From: Phycisphaerae bacterium
Lineage (GTDB): Bacteria > Planctomycetota > Phycisphaerae > Phycisphaerales > SM1A02
DNA length: 64,000 nt
Assembly (NCBI GenBank): GCA_002716385.1
Contig: PBAX01000014.1
Coordinates: 1-64,000 of the forward strand
Reading direction: 5' to 3'
How positions within the stretch are numbered: the stretch's first letter is position 1; every line of letters starts with the position of its first letter. The notes beneath the pieces were generated by a model. It was given only the letters and a program-made list of their open reading frames with translations, did not search any database and was not told the origin of the DNA. The translations under genes and the position numbers were made by a program. Of the stretch, positions 36,660 through 46,295 are shown in pieces.

Positions 36660-37892
36660 TCAGCCTGAGACGATGGCGCTCATCTTGAAGATCGGAAGGA
36701 TGATCGCCATCGCGATGAAGCCGACGATCGAGCCCATGAGCACGATCAGAATCGGCTCGATCATGCTCGTCATCGTCTTGATGGCATCCCGAAGTGCCGA
36801 TGCGTAGAAACCCGCGATCTCCTCGAGCACCTCGCCCAGTTTTCCCGAATCCTCGCCAGCAGCCATCATCTGGACCACGGACCGCGGCAGCAGACTCGTC
36901 CCCGAAAGCGCGACATTGATCTTCTGGCCCTGGCGAACGGCCAGATGCACCTTGCGCCAGAGTCCCCGGTAGAGAACATTTCCTGTGATGTCGCCTGTCA
37001 CAGTCATCGCGTCGAGGACCGGAACACCCGCGTTGAGCAGCTCTCCCATCGTCTGCAGCGAACGGCTCACGTAGAGTGCCCGGAACATCGGCTTGAAAAG
37101 TGGGACCTTGAGTCTCATGCCATCGAACCAGAATCGGCCGACCTCGGTCCGTATGAAGAATATGAACGCGATGATCCCCATGAGCGGGACCAGTACCAGC
37201 AGCCACCAGTTGGCGACCATCCAGTTTGAGGTCGCCATCAGGAACTTCGTCGGCCATGGAAGTGCCGCTTCCTTGCCCTCGAACACGGTCGCGAAACGCG
37301 GCAGCACGAATGTCATCAGAAAGATCGTGACCGAAGTCGCGATGGTGGCGATCACGCCCGGATATATGCTGGCCCCGATGACCATCTTCCGAGTCTCGAG
37401 CTGATGCTTCATGAATGTCGCGATTCGATCGAGCATGTGGGCGAACGAACCGGACATCTCTGATGCCTTCACCATGTTCACGTACAACGCGTCGAATAGA
37501 CGCGGATACTTCGCGATCGCCTCGGAGAACTGCTTTCCGGATTCGACGTCCTGACGGATCGCCTGCAGAATCTTCTTGAACTTAGCGTTCGCAGTCTGTT
37601 CCGCGATACCTTCGAGCGCCTGTCGAATGCTGATGCCTGCGCGAATCATCACGGCAAGTTGGGAAGTGAAGTCGAGAACCTCCTTCGCCGTGGGTCCAGA
37701 ACTCCAATTCAGGCCATTGACGATCTTCTTGACCAGATCACCCGAACCGGTCCCCTGAAGCGGAACAAGCTTGAGCACATGCTGCCCCTGACTCCTCAAC
37801 ATCGTGGCGGCGGCAGCTGCACTGTCCGCATTCAGCACGCCCGCCTGGAGCCTGCCGGTGTTGAGTCGGGCTTGATATCGGTATTGAGGCAT
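36660..37892 (-). CDS. Type II secretion / type IV pilus inner-membrane protein (GspF/PilC family)
   Basis: 'FTSQLAVMIRAGISIRQALEGIAEQ', 'GELLNAGVPVLDAMTVTGDITGN', 'MMAAGEDSGKLGEVLEEIAGFY', 'MIEPILIVLMGSIVGFIAMAIILPIF'. Confidence 0.92.
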   Translation of the reverse strand: MPQYRYQARLNTGRLQAGVLNADSAAAAATMLRSQGQHVLKLVPLQGTGSGDLVKKIVNGLNWSSGPTAKEVLDFTSQLAVMIRAGISIRQALEGIAEQTANAKFKKILQAIRQDVESGKQFSEAIAKYPRLFDALYVNMVKASEMSGSFAHMLDRIATFMKHQLETRKMVIGASIYPGVIATIATSVTIFLMTFVLPRFATVFEGKEAALPWPTKFLMATSNWMVANWWLLVLVPLMGIIAFIFFIRTEVGRFWFDGMRLKVPLFKPMFRALYVSRSLQTMGELLNAGVPVLDAMTVTGDITGNVLYRGLWRKVHLAVRQGQKINVALSGTSLLPRSVVQMMAAGEDSGKLGEVLEEIAGFYASALRDAIKTMTSMIEPILIVLMGSIVGFIAMAIILPIFKMSAIVSG

Positions 37893-37917
37893 CGTGAATT
37901 CGTTTCAACGGCCGCCA

Positions 37918-38973
37918 TCAGGCAGCGAGGCTTCGCTCCATCTGCTCTGGATAGGCCGACTGGGCCACGGCATCCTGTCGACTGATGAAACCGTTGAAGT
38001 AGAGTTCCGCAATCGAGGAATCGAGGCTGACCATGCCCGCACGGCGGCTGGTCTCAATCACATTGGGTATTTCAAATGTCCGGTTCTCCCGGATGATGTT
38101 CCGGACGGCAGGAGTGCACAGGAGAACTTCGACGGCCGGAACCATTCCGGGGCGATCGACTCTACTGAAGAGGGTCTGGGACACCACGGCCTGCAACGTG
38201 TTCCCGAGCATGGATCGAACCTGATTCTGCTGGCCGGCCGGATACATGTCGATGATCCGTTCGACGGTCTGGCCGGCATTGCAGGTGTGCAGAGTCGAGA
38301 GAACAAGGTGGCCCGTCTCGGCCGCGGACATCGCCAGAGCAGTCGTATCCAGGTCACGCATCTCGCCCACCAGGATGATGTCGGGGTCCTGTCGCAAGGC
38401 GTGCTTGAGCCCCGATGCGAAACTGGGCATGTGGACACCCAGCTCCCTTTGTTCGATCACACACTCCTCCGATTTCAACTCATATTCGATCGGATCCTCG
38501 AGGGTCATGATGTGCTTGCGATATCGAGCATTCATGGCCTGAATCATCGCGGCCAGGGTGGTCGACTTGCCCGAACCCGTGTCGCCGGTCACCAGCACGA
38601 GCCCCCTGGGAAGCCAGGTCAGCTTCTGTATGACCTCAGGCAGGTTCAGATCCGTGAGATCCGGCACCTGTGTCCTGATGACACGCATGGCCAGTGCAGG
38701 ACCACCTCGCTGCGCGTGAGCATTGATTCGATAGCGCCCCAGGCCTTCGACCGCATGGGAGAAATCAAGATCCAAATTCTCTTCGAACGTCTCCTTCTGG
38801 CGGTCATTGATCATCTCGTCCAGAAAACGTCTGGTCTGCTGGGCCGAGAGCGAGCCTTCGACCAGTGGTTCCATGACCGTATTAACCCGAACCATCGGGG
38901 GGTGATCAGGTACCAGGTGCACGTCACTGGCACCACGATCATCTGCCATTCGAAGAATGTCGTTGAGCTGCAT
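37918..38973 (-). CDS. pilT: Type IV pilus retraction ATPase PilT-like
   Basis: 'VTGDTGSGKSTTLAAMIQ', 'ITLEDPIEY', 'LRQDPDIILVGEMRDLDT', 'TGHLVLSTLHTCNAGQTVERIID'. Confidence 0.92.
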   Translation of the reverse strand: MQLNDILRMADDRGASDVHLVPDHPPMVRVNTVMEPLVEGSLSAQQTRRFLDEMINDRQKETFEENLDLDFSHAVEGLGRYRINAHAQRGGPALAMRVIRTQVPDLTDLNLPEVIQKLTWLPRGLVLVTGDTGSGKSTTLAAMIQAMNARYRKHIMTLEDPIEYELKSEECVIEQRELGVHMPSFASGLKHALRQDPDIILVGEMRDLDTTALAMSAAETGHLVLSTLHTCNAGQTVERIIDMYPAGQQNQVRSMLGNTLQAVVSQTLFSRVDRPGMVPAVEVLLCTPAVRNIIRENRTFEIPNVIETSRRAGMVSLDSSIAELYFNGFISRQDAVAQSAYPEQMERSLAA

Positions 38974-39109
38974 CAGAAAAATCCAGACGATGGGTGGAGA
39001 TGAACAAGAGGACGTCAGGTGCCCCTATCGGCGGCACAACGACAACTCATCAGCACGTCCGATCCATTCGAAAGAGCTCTGACAGAAGATTGAATGACTG
39101 GGTGGCCTC

Positions 39110-39655
39110 TCAGGAGCCTGCGGATTCATCCGGGAGAGACGATTGGACCGAAGAGTCCGATGGTGCGGGTGGCCCGGGTTCCGGCAGCACGACGACCGTC
39201 TTCAGATCGCCAGATGCTGCAAAGCCTGTTGAAGGCTTGTATCCAAGATCAAGCAACGTCTCCGCGAACACGCCCTCGTCGACGTAGACAAGAGTGCCTG
39301 ACAACGACCAGCGTGCGGAATCGGGGACTGTTCCATCGGTCCAGCCGACACGCTGGTATGGAATGACGGCCGGTAGGGACAACGGACGTTTCTGACCACC
39401 AGCGTCGAGTGTCATCTCGGCAGCGTGTCGGCCCGAGTAGACCCCTCTGCCGGCAACGGACAGGTTGTAGGTGAATTCCAACGGCTCGATCGGCTTGTCA
39501 TTGGGATTCGTCAGGACAAGGTTGTAATGGAGTGCCATGGCGTTCTCGTTGCGTTCGACGATCTCGACGCTGTCCACCGCGATCACCGGGGGACGGGTCA
39601 GGCAGCCCCCCAGAAGGAAGCACATCGATAGAAGCAACATGGCTCTCATGGGCAC
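39110..39655 (-). CDS. LEA type 2 (LEA14/WHy)-like lipoprotein
   Basis: Lipobox 'FLLGGC'; 'VEIVERNENAMALHYNLVLTNPNDKPIEPLEFTYNLSVAGRGVYSG'. Confidence 0.72.
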   Translation of the reverse strand: MPMRAMLLLSMCFLLGGCLTRPPVIAVDSVEIVERNENAMALHYNLVLTNPNDKPIEPLEFTYNLSVAGRGVYSGRHAAEMTLDAGGQKRPLSLPAVIPYQRVGWTDGTVPDSARWSLSGTLVYVDEGVFAETLLDLGYKPSTGFAASGDLKTVVVLPEPGPPAPSDSSVQSSLPDESAGS

Positions 39656-39728
39656 ACTGTATCAGGCTCGGAACAGGAGCCTCATGGCCGTCGTATGATC
39701 CAATGCGGGAATAGCCCGGAAATCGACC

Positions 39729-42700
39729 ATGAAACCGACTCTTCGAATCCTGAGTTCACTTCTGCTGGCCACTCTGATGTCAGCCGGAAGCCTCGCGCAG
39801 GCACCCCCGCCCAATCCCGTCTTCGTGAACGACTCGGCCGAAGCCGCCAGGATGCTTCGGCAGGCCCGGGGCGATGCCGTGAAGAATCCCTCCGAATCCA
39901 TCCGACTCATCCAGAAGATCCTCGACGAGCATGACGACACACTCCATCCGGACGAGGCCCAGATCGGGCGTTTCACCTCGGTTCGCCAGGACGCCATCGA
40001 ACTTCTGTCATCCAATCCGGAGCTCTGGAAGCGATACGAGTCAGTCGAGTCGAAACGGGCGAATCGACTTCTCGAAGAGGGGCGGCTGCGTCGTCTGGTC
40101 AACACTCGGTCGATGACGACCGCAGGACTCGAAGCGTTGCTCATGCTGGCCCAGCAGAATCTCGAGATGGGCAGGTTGGCCACGGCCACCAGTTATCTGG
40201 ACGAAGCACTCATGCACCCGCAGATCACCGATCGTGATCGCTGGTCCGCGACGATGATGGCCGCCATGGCCGCTCATGCCAGTTCTGATGTGCAGAGACA
40301 TGAAACACACATGCGTGAACTTGAGGACGCCGGTGAAGACGCGAGACTCTGGCTCGATGCGATGCGGCGATTCACTCGATCGACCCCGCCGGAGAGACGA
40401 CGGGGCCGCAACAGCATTGATGATGCCATCGAACCGATCGGCGAGACGACTTGGCCCGCGCTCTGGAGCAACGATTTCCAGCGTGTCCCGGCCAAGATAC
40501 GCGCACGGAACGAATTCGATTCCGACAGGATCGCCATGGACCTGTCCGAAGGCCGATTGACCGCCGTCGTTCCTTCGATCGTTGGTGATCGGATCGTCTT
40601 CAACGAAGGTGGCGAAGTCGTCGAGATCGATCTGCTGACGGGGCGCGAGATCTGGCGGACATCCATTCTCGAACAGGCCGCCAGAGCCGATCGGATCGAT
40701 GACCCGATCGGACCGACTGCCGTGGCCGTCGATGAGAACGATGTCGTTGCATGGACTGGATACAGCAGGGAAGGCGGCGTATCGGAGACAGACGACGTCG
40801 TCTGCCTCGATCTGAAGACGGGCGGAGAACGCTGGCGATTCAACCTTTCGGAAACGCCCGGGATAGACGACGCGGCCGATCTCTATCCGGCGGGCCCACC
40901 CGTGATCCACGAAGACCGTGTGCTTGTGCTGATTCGACGCGAACGACGACAGAAACTCAAGAGTGTCTATCTGCTTGCCTTGGACAGACTGGATGGGACC
41001 CCCGTATTCACTAGCTACATTGCCTCGACAAGCAGCCAATCGGATGGACTACGGCCGCTCACCATGCCGGTTGTCGATGGTGGCGACATCCTGGTGTCCA
41101 CATCGATCGGCGCCGTGGCCTGCGTCGACATCGCCAGCGGAAGAATCAAATGGCTTCAGAGGATGGCGACCCCCGTGAGCAGCACACTCGCAACCAGTCG
41201 TGTTCGGCCCTATCAGCTGCATCGACCACTTGTATTCGAGGATCAGGTGATCTCGCTCACTCCCGACTACCGAGGACTTGTCCGTCTGGACCGGGAATCC
41301 GGCAGGATACTGGAACGTATGTCTCTTGAGGATCAATCGGGCCGCAGTCGACCGGCCTATCTGCTGACGGACAAGAAACGGGTGTACGTCATCGGCAGCT
41401 CCATTGTCGCATTCGACCCGCGGGATCTCTCCAGAGTTCTCTGGACGAAGTGGCCAAGGCCAGGAGCACGCAGCACACCTCTGTCAGGAAGAGTGCATGT
41501 GGCTGGAAATCAACTGCTGGTCCCCACCGGTGAACAGCTCCAGATCCTGGATGGCCCGACCGGAAGACTGCTGGATTCGCTTGATCTGGAAGGATCATCC
41601 ATTCCACTGATCAGCGATGGACATCTTCTGGCGACGAGTCCGAACGGCATGGCGCTCCACGCCGACATCGCCGTCATGTCCGATGCCTTGTCGAAACGTC
41701 TGGCCGAACGTCCCGGAGAACTCGAGAGCATTCTCGGTACCGCACGACTGGCCGCCAGATCGGGCGATACGGATGCACTGCTTGACCAGTCCTCGCTTCT
41801 GGCCGAATCGATCAATCGGATGGATCGGAATGGTCGTACAGACGAGATTCGCAAACTGGTCTTCGAGGAGATCCGCGATCAGATTCGATCTGGTTCATTT
41901 GATCCGGTCCATGTCGAAAGAATCCAGCCGCTGCTGACCTCGCTGACGTCGGGAACCACTCTGGATGCCTCGGCACGAATCGCACTGGGCGAGTGGCAGA
42001 TGGACTTCGACATGCCCTCGGCCATCGTGCAATGGCAGATGCTGTCGTCCGATCCGACACTTTCAGCCCAGCTCCATGAGGCGGACGGCATCCTCGCCCC
42101 GGCCGGTGAATGGTCGAGAAACAGAATGACGAAGATTGCCGAGTCGAACCCCGAACTGGTCGAACCGATGCCAGAACGAGCATTGAATGGTTCAAATCCA
42201 TGGGGACAGCGGCTGGCCGATCTGGCGTCCAACCTCAGGAACAGAGGTGGCTCGGACCGTGTGGCGACACAGACGCTCCAGATACTCAAGGAGGCTGAAA
42301 ACACCTCGAGAACGGAGGCTGGTCTTGAGATTCTCGATCTCTGGTCCTCTTTCCACCAGCCCGCGGACAACTTCCCGGATGGAAGAACAGCATCTGAATG
42401 GAGAACACGTCTGCTCGCTGCCGGTCTCCCCGAAATTCCCAGAGGTGTCGAGATCGGCGGCCGCTCCCTGCGATGGCCCGGTGTTCTTGTACCGGCAATA
42501 AACAAATCCGCCCAGCAGCGGCTGTCCAGAGACGGATTCCTTCGTTCATTCGATGACACACTGTCATGGCATGCCGGCCCCGACCTCGATCCTCGCTGGA
42601 CGGTTGAGCTTCCCGGAAATGAAGTCTCAATCTCATGGCAGGATGACGAGCGGATCGTGGTGCAGCTCGCCAAGCTGGGGCGACCAAGGCGACTGGTCTG

Positions 42701-43766
42701 CCTATCGCTGGCCGATGGACGCAGGGAATGGGACTTGATCCTTCCTGACGACGCCTTCCCGGAACAGATGCCAAACGCCCTTGAGAAGAGTCGATCTCCA
42801 CTGAATACCGCCAGTTGGGTCGCCGTTGAACCAGTCGATGATCGAATGATCCTGATCCATCAGGATGGACGGACCACCGCCTTCGATATCGATGGAACCA
42901 CGGAGCCCGTCTGGTCGGCGACTCTGCCCGATCATTTCATTCAGGATCACGCCCCGTGGCAGAACGGTGTCGCCGTGATCGGCTACCGATCCATAGATGC
43001 GAGCGATCCCTGGCTCAATAGAGGCCCACAGCAAGGTGACATGATCCTGGGATGGTTCGATGCGGGCACGGGGGATGTCCAATGGATAGATCTTCCAATG
43101 CAGATAGGTGCCGCAAGCTGGCTGGAATCGAACGAGATCGGGGATCTGATCGTCGGCGGCACGAATGGGGCCGCCTTGTACCGGAACCCCGGAAAGGGGC
43201 CAAGCTGGATTTCACAGGATCGGTCACTTCAAACGAGCCGCCTGCTGGACGGCATCGATCTGACCGCCAGAATTCTTCAGACCACCGATTTGCAGTACGA
43301 CCGGGAGGCGTTCTCGCTCGAGACCGGCCGCAAACTCGAACTCGATCCCCTGCCGGATCGCCCCTTCCGAACCGGAATGCCCAAAATTCACGGTTATGGG
43401 GACAGCCAGAGCCTTCTCTTCGACAAGATGATCCTGATGCTGGACTCCAGCGGACAGGTGATGGGCTCCAGTGCGGGCAGCCGGGCCATGAACCACCGAT
43501 TCGATGAAGCCATCCCATTTCTGGACGGGCTCGCCGTTCTGGATCAGATAGATCCTCGGCTCCACTCCGCAGCTGGACGCTCGTCCGCGCGCCACTTCTA
43601 CCAGATCCAGATCATTTCTCCGGATGGAAAAGGCGTGGAGATTCTTGACCTCTTCCCGCTCGATAGTAGAATTCGCGCCGGGCGTGCCATGCATGGCACC
43701 ATGCTTCTGACGACTGAGGATGAGGTCATCGCCATCACGCTCCCACCCGCCATTGACGCCCCGTGA
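39729..43766 (+). CDS. Large secreted PQQ-like (BamB-like) beta-propeller protein with N-terminal helical/TPR-like region
   Basis: Signal peptide; 'GEVVEIDLLTGREIWRTSILEQ', 'DVVCLDLKTGGERWRF', 'GAVACVDIASGRIKWLQRM', 'DYRGLVRLDRESGRIL' PQQ-like repeats. Confidence 0.75.
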   Translation: MKPTLRILSSLLLATLMSAGSLAQAPPPNPVFVNDSAEAARMLRQARGDAVKNPSESIRLIQKILDEHDDTLHPDEAQIGRFTSVRQDAIELLSSNPELWKRYESVESKRANRLLEEGRLRRLVNTRSMTTAGLEALLMLAQQNLEMGRLATATSYLDEALMHPQITDRDRWSATMMAAMAAHASSDVQRHETHMRELEDAGEDARLWLDAMRRFTRSTPPERRRGRNSIDDAIEPIGETTWPALWSNDFQRVPAKIRARNEFDSDRIAMDLSEGRLTAVVPSIVGDRIVFNEGGEVVEIDLLTGREIWRTSILEQAARADRIDDPIGPTAVAVDENDVVAWTGYSREGGVSETDDVVCLDLKTGGERWRFNLSETPGIDDAADLYPAGPPVIHEDRVLVLIRRERRQKLKSVYLLALDRLDGTPVFTSYIASTSSQSDGLRPLTMPVVDGGDILVSTSIGAVACVDIASGRIKWLQRMATPVSSTLATSRVRPYQLHRPLVFEDQVISLTPDYRGLVRLDRESGRILERMSLEDQSGRSRPAYLLTDKKRVYVIGSSIVAFDPRDLSRVLWTKWPRPGARSTPLSGRVHVAGNQLLVPTGEQLQILDGPTGRLLDSLDLEGSSIPLISDGHLLATSPNGMALHADIAVMSDALSKRLAERPGELESILGTARLAARSGDTDALLDQSSLLAESINRMDRNGRTDEIRKLVFEEIRDQIRSGSFDPVHVERIQPLLTSLTSGTTLDASARIALGEWQMDFDMPSAIVQWQMLSSDPTLSAQLHEADGILAPAGEWSRNRMTKIAESNPELVEPMPERALNGSNPWGQRLADLASNLRNRGGSDRVATQTLQILKEAENTSRTEAGLEILDLWSSFHQPADNFPDGRTASEWRTRLLAAGLPEIPRGVEIGGRSLRWPGVLVPAINKSAQQRLSRDGFLRSFDDTLSWHAGPDLDPRWTVELPGNEVSISWQDDERIVVQLAKLGRPRRLVCLSLADGRREWDLILPDDAFPEQMPNALEKSRSPLNTASWVAVEPVDDRMILIHQDGRTTAFDIDGTTEPVWSATLPDHFIQDHAPWQNGVAVIGYRSIDASDPWLNRGPQQGDMILGWFDAGTGDVQWIDLPMQIGAASWLESNEIGDLIVGGTNGAALYRNPGKGPSWISQDRSLQTSRLLDGIDLTARILQTTDLQYDREAFSLETGRKLELDPLPDRPFRTGMPKIHGYGDSQSLLFDKMILMLDSSGQVMGSSAGSRAMNHRFDEAIPFLDGLAVLDQIDPRLHSAAGRSSARHFYQIQIISPDGKGVEILDLFPLDSRIRAGRAMHGTMLLTTEDEVIAITLPPAIDAP

Positions 43767-43786
43767 GATCCCAGACGAGCACAGAC

Positions 43787-43975
43787 ATGAACGACGCAAT
43801 CAACAGCAATGAACTAGATGGATTCCAGCCAATCGAAGAAGACGATCAGATGGAATACGGCTTTCTCGACGAAGCCATGGACGACGAGGACGAGGACGAC
43901 GTCAGCGATGATGATCGCGAGGACGAGGATGTCGAGGTCGTGGACGATGATCCCGATGGACTCGATGCGGACTGA
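43787..43975 (+). CDS. Very acidic small protein (Asp/Glu-rich)
   Basis: MNDAINSNELDGFQPIEEDDQMEYGFLDEAMDDEDEDDVSDDDREDEDVEVVDDDPDGLDAD, immediately downstream of the PQQ-repeat gene. Confidence 0.5.
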   Translation: MNDAINSNELDGFQPIEEDDQMEYGFLDEAMDDEDEDDVSDDDREDEDVEVVDDDPDGLDAD

Positions 43976-44010
43976 TTGAATTTCATGCAACCATAGATGG
44001 CCGTGCCGGT

Positions 44011-44841
44011 TCAGCCCTGACTGGCGCCGATCCACTTGTCGTCCGTCCTGCACGCTTCACGAGCACGACCATGGGTCCCCTTCGCCGAATCTTCCAGTGA
44101 ATCACAGATCGACATTATTGCGGGGAAATCGGCGAACTCGGATCGAACGACTTCGATCGCACTGGACATGTTTCCGTTGTCCCGGAAGAGGCGACGATAG
44201 ACCTCCTTCATCGAGTCGATCTGATCGCTTGAATAGCCCAGTCTCGACATCGCGACCACATTCACCGCTCGCACCTCTGCTGGATGGCCTTCGACGATCA
44301 TGAACGGTGGCACGTCGCGGGAAACTCTCGCCAATCCACCGATGAATGCGGACTGTCCGAGTGTCACGTAATGGTGCACGCCGGCTCCGCCGCCGATTCC
44401 GACGCGGTCCTCGATCATGACGTGACCGGCCAACATGACCTGATTCGCGATGACGGTCTCGTGGCCGATGATGCAGTCATGGGCGATATGGCATCCGACC
44501 ATGATGAGATTGCCGTCGCCGAGCTTGGTGACACCGCCACCGTTGCCGGTCCCACGATGGATGGTTACGTGCTCGCGAATCTCGTTGCCATCGCCGATGA
44601 GGCATTCCGTCCGTTCGCCGTCGTACTTCTTGTCCTGAGGATCCGCGCCGAGCACTGCATACGGATAGACGACGTTGTTGCTGCCGATTCGAGTGAGGCA
44701 TTGAACCGTAACGTGGTTCAGCAGTCGTGTTCCGGGGCCGATCTCGACATCCGGACCAATGACGCAATACGGACCGATGGTCGCCTCGGCGCTGATTCTG
44801 GCGGCCGGATCGATGATTGCTGTTTCGTGAATGTTGGCCAT
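44011..44841 (-). CDS. lpxA: Acyl-ACP--UDP-N-acetylglucosamine O-acyltransferase
   Basis: 'IHETAIIDPAARISAEATIGPYCVIGPDVEIGPGTRLLNHV', 'IREHVTIHRGT', hexapeptide repeats, C-terminal 'RLGYSSDQIDSMKEVYRRLFRD'. Confidence 0.92.
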   Translation of the reverse strand: MANIHETAIIDPAARISAEATIGPYCVIGPDVEIGPGTRLLNHVTVQCLTRIGSNNVVYPYAVLGADPQDKKYDGERTECLIGDGNEIREHVTIHRGTGNGGGVTKLGDGNLIMVGCHIAHDCIIGHETVIANQVMLAGHVMIEDRVGIGGGAGVHHYVTLGQSAFIGGLARVSRDVPPFMIVEGHPAEVRAVNVVAMSRLGYSSDQIDSMKEVYRRLFRDNGNMSSAIEVVRSEFADFPAIMSICDSLEDSAKGTHGRAREACRTDDKWIGASQG

Positions 44842-44884
44842 GCTTGCTCTCACGCTCATTCGCTTCTGACACGAATGAAAAAAC

Positions 44885-46249
44885 TTAGTGCTTCTCCGAA
44901 TCCACCATCATGAACCTGATGTTAGCCTCTGCCGCCACTTGGCTCCCCACAAATGCCTTGCAATGAATCGATGCCGTCCTTGAACTGGCTCGGACGGTTT
45001 CCGCCTCGAGTATCAGCTGATCCCCAGGCGTCACTGGATGACGCAACTTCACCTTGTCGAGGCTCAGGAGAACGGCGATCTTCCCGGCATGTTCGAGCTT
45101 CTGACTCAGAAGGAGTCCTCCCAGCTGGGCCATAGCCTCGACGATCAGCACACCCGGCATCAACGGCGTGCTTGGATAGTGACCACCGAAGAAAGGTTCG
45201 TTGATCGTGACGTTCTTGACCCCGATGGCTCTACGATTTCCTTCGACCTCGATGACTCGATCAACAAGCAGCATCGGATATCGATGGGGCATGATCTGCT
45301 GGATGGCCCGGATGTCCATGACACGACCATCACGAAGCATCTCCTGTCGCCGACGAGACTCGGACTGTTCGCGAATTCGCTCGCACATCTTCCGATTGAG
45401 GGAGTGTCCGGATCGCGAAGCCACGAAACGGCCATGCACCGGACCGCCGAGGAGATACAGATCCCCAATTAGATCCAGAATCTTGTGGCGAGCCGGTTCG
45501 TTGTCGAAGCGATAGCTGTTCTCGATCGGACCATCTTCACCGATGACCAGGACATCCTTGGGAGTGAGATGTCGGCAAAGCCCCTTCTCCCACAAGCTCT
45601 GCGCCTCCTCCTTCAGGCTGTATGTCCTTGCGGTCGACAATTCGCTTAGATACTGGTCCGTATCAAGCACGAATCCCTGGGACTGCCGAATGATCCGACT
45701 TTCCGCATTGCCATAATCCAGTTCGTAGATCACGCGGAAATCGTCATGACGACTTGGAAAGGCGGCCAACATGGATCCACCCTCGTCAAGGATGATCGGT
45801 TCGGTGACTCGGTAGACCAGTCGGGAGCCATCCTGCTGCTGAACGCCCACCTTGTGGATGGCGTCAACGAAGGGTGCGGCACTTCCATCCCCAAGCGGGA
45901 CTTCGGGACCATTGAGGCGAACCAGCGCATTGTCGATGCCGAGACCCGCCAAGGCCGAAAGGAAATGCTCGACGGTCTCGATGGTGCTGGAGCCGTTCTT
46001 GAGCGTGGTCCGCCTTTCTCGATCGACGGCGTGATCAATCAATGCCGGAATCCGGATCGGTGGATCCAGATCCACCCGTTCGAACACGATTCCGTGATCA
46101 ACCGGGGCCGGCTCTATGACCAGTTCAGCCTCCTGCCCATGCAGCAACCCACGGCCGGTGACAGAGGTCGGCTTGGCCACCGTGTGCTGGTAGGGAGCCG
46201 GGGATACCCCGACTTGCTGATTATCTTCTGCCTCTTGGATCATTGGCAC
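44885..46249 (-). CDS. lpxC-fabZ: Bifunctional UDP-3-O-acyl-N-acetylglucosamine deacetylase / 3-hydroxyacyl-ACP dehydratase (LpxC-FabZ fusion)
   Basis: LpxC: 'TVEHFLSALAGLGIDNALVRLNGPEVPLGDGSAAPFV', 'RHKILDLIGDLYLLGGPVHGRF'; FabZ: 'IQQIMPHRYPMLLVDRVIE...FFGGHYPSTPLMPGVLIVEAMAQLGG'. Confidence 0.95.
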   Translation of the reverse strand: MPMIQEAEDNQQVGVSPAPYQHTVAKPTSVTGRGLLHGQEAELVIEPAPVDHGIVFERVDLDPPIRIPALIDHAVDRERRTTLKNGSSTIETVEHFLSALAGLGIDNALVRLNGPEVPLGDGSAAPFVDAIHKVGVQQQDGSRLVYRVTEPIILDEGGSMLAAFPSRHDDFRVIYELDYGNAESRIIRQSQGFVLDTDQYLSELSTARTYSLKEEAQSLWEKGLCRHLTPKDVLVIGEDGPIENSYRFDNEPARHKILDLIGDLYLLGGPVHGRFVASRSGHSLNRKMCERIREQSESRRRQEMLRDGRVMDIRAIQQIMPHRYPMLLVDRVIEVEGNRRAIGVKNVTINEPFFGGHYPSTPLMPGVLIVEAMAQLGGLLLSQKLEHAGKIAVLLSLDKVKLRHPVTPGDQLILEAETVRASSRTASIHCKAFVGSQVAAEANIRFMMVDSEKH

Positions 46250-46295
46250 TCCGACGTCGAGCGGCGGCCAACACGGGTCGGGTAGGAAGGGGACG

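Noticed and set aside
37894-39003. 369-aa plus-strand ORF
   Set aside because: Antisense to pilT; the pilT reading has clear Walker motifs.
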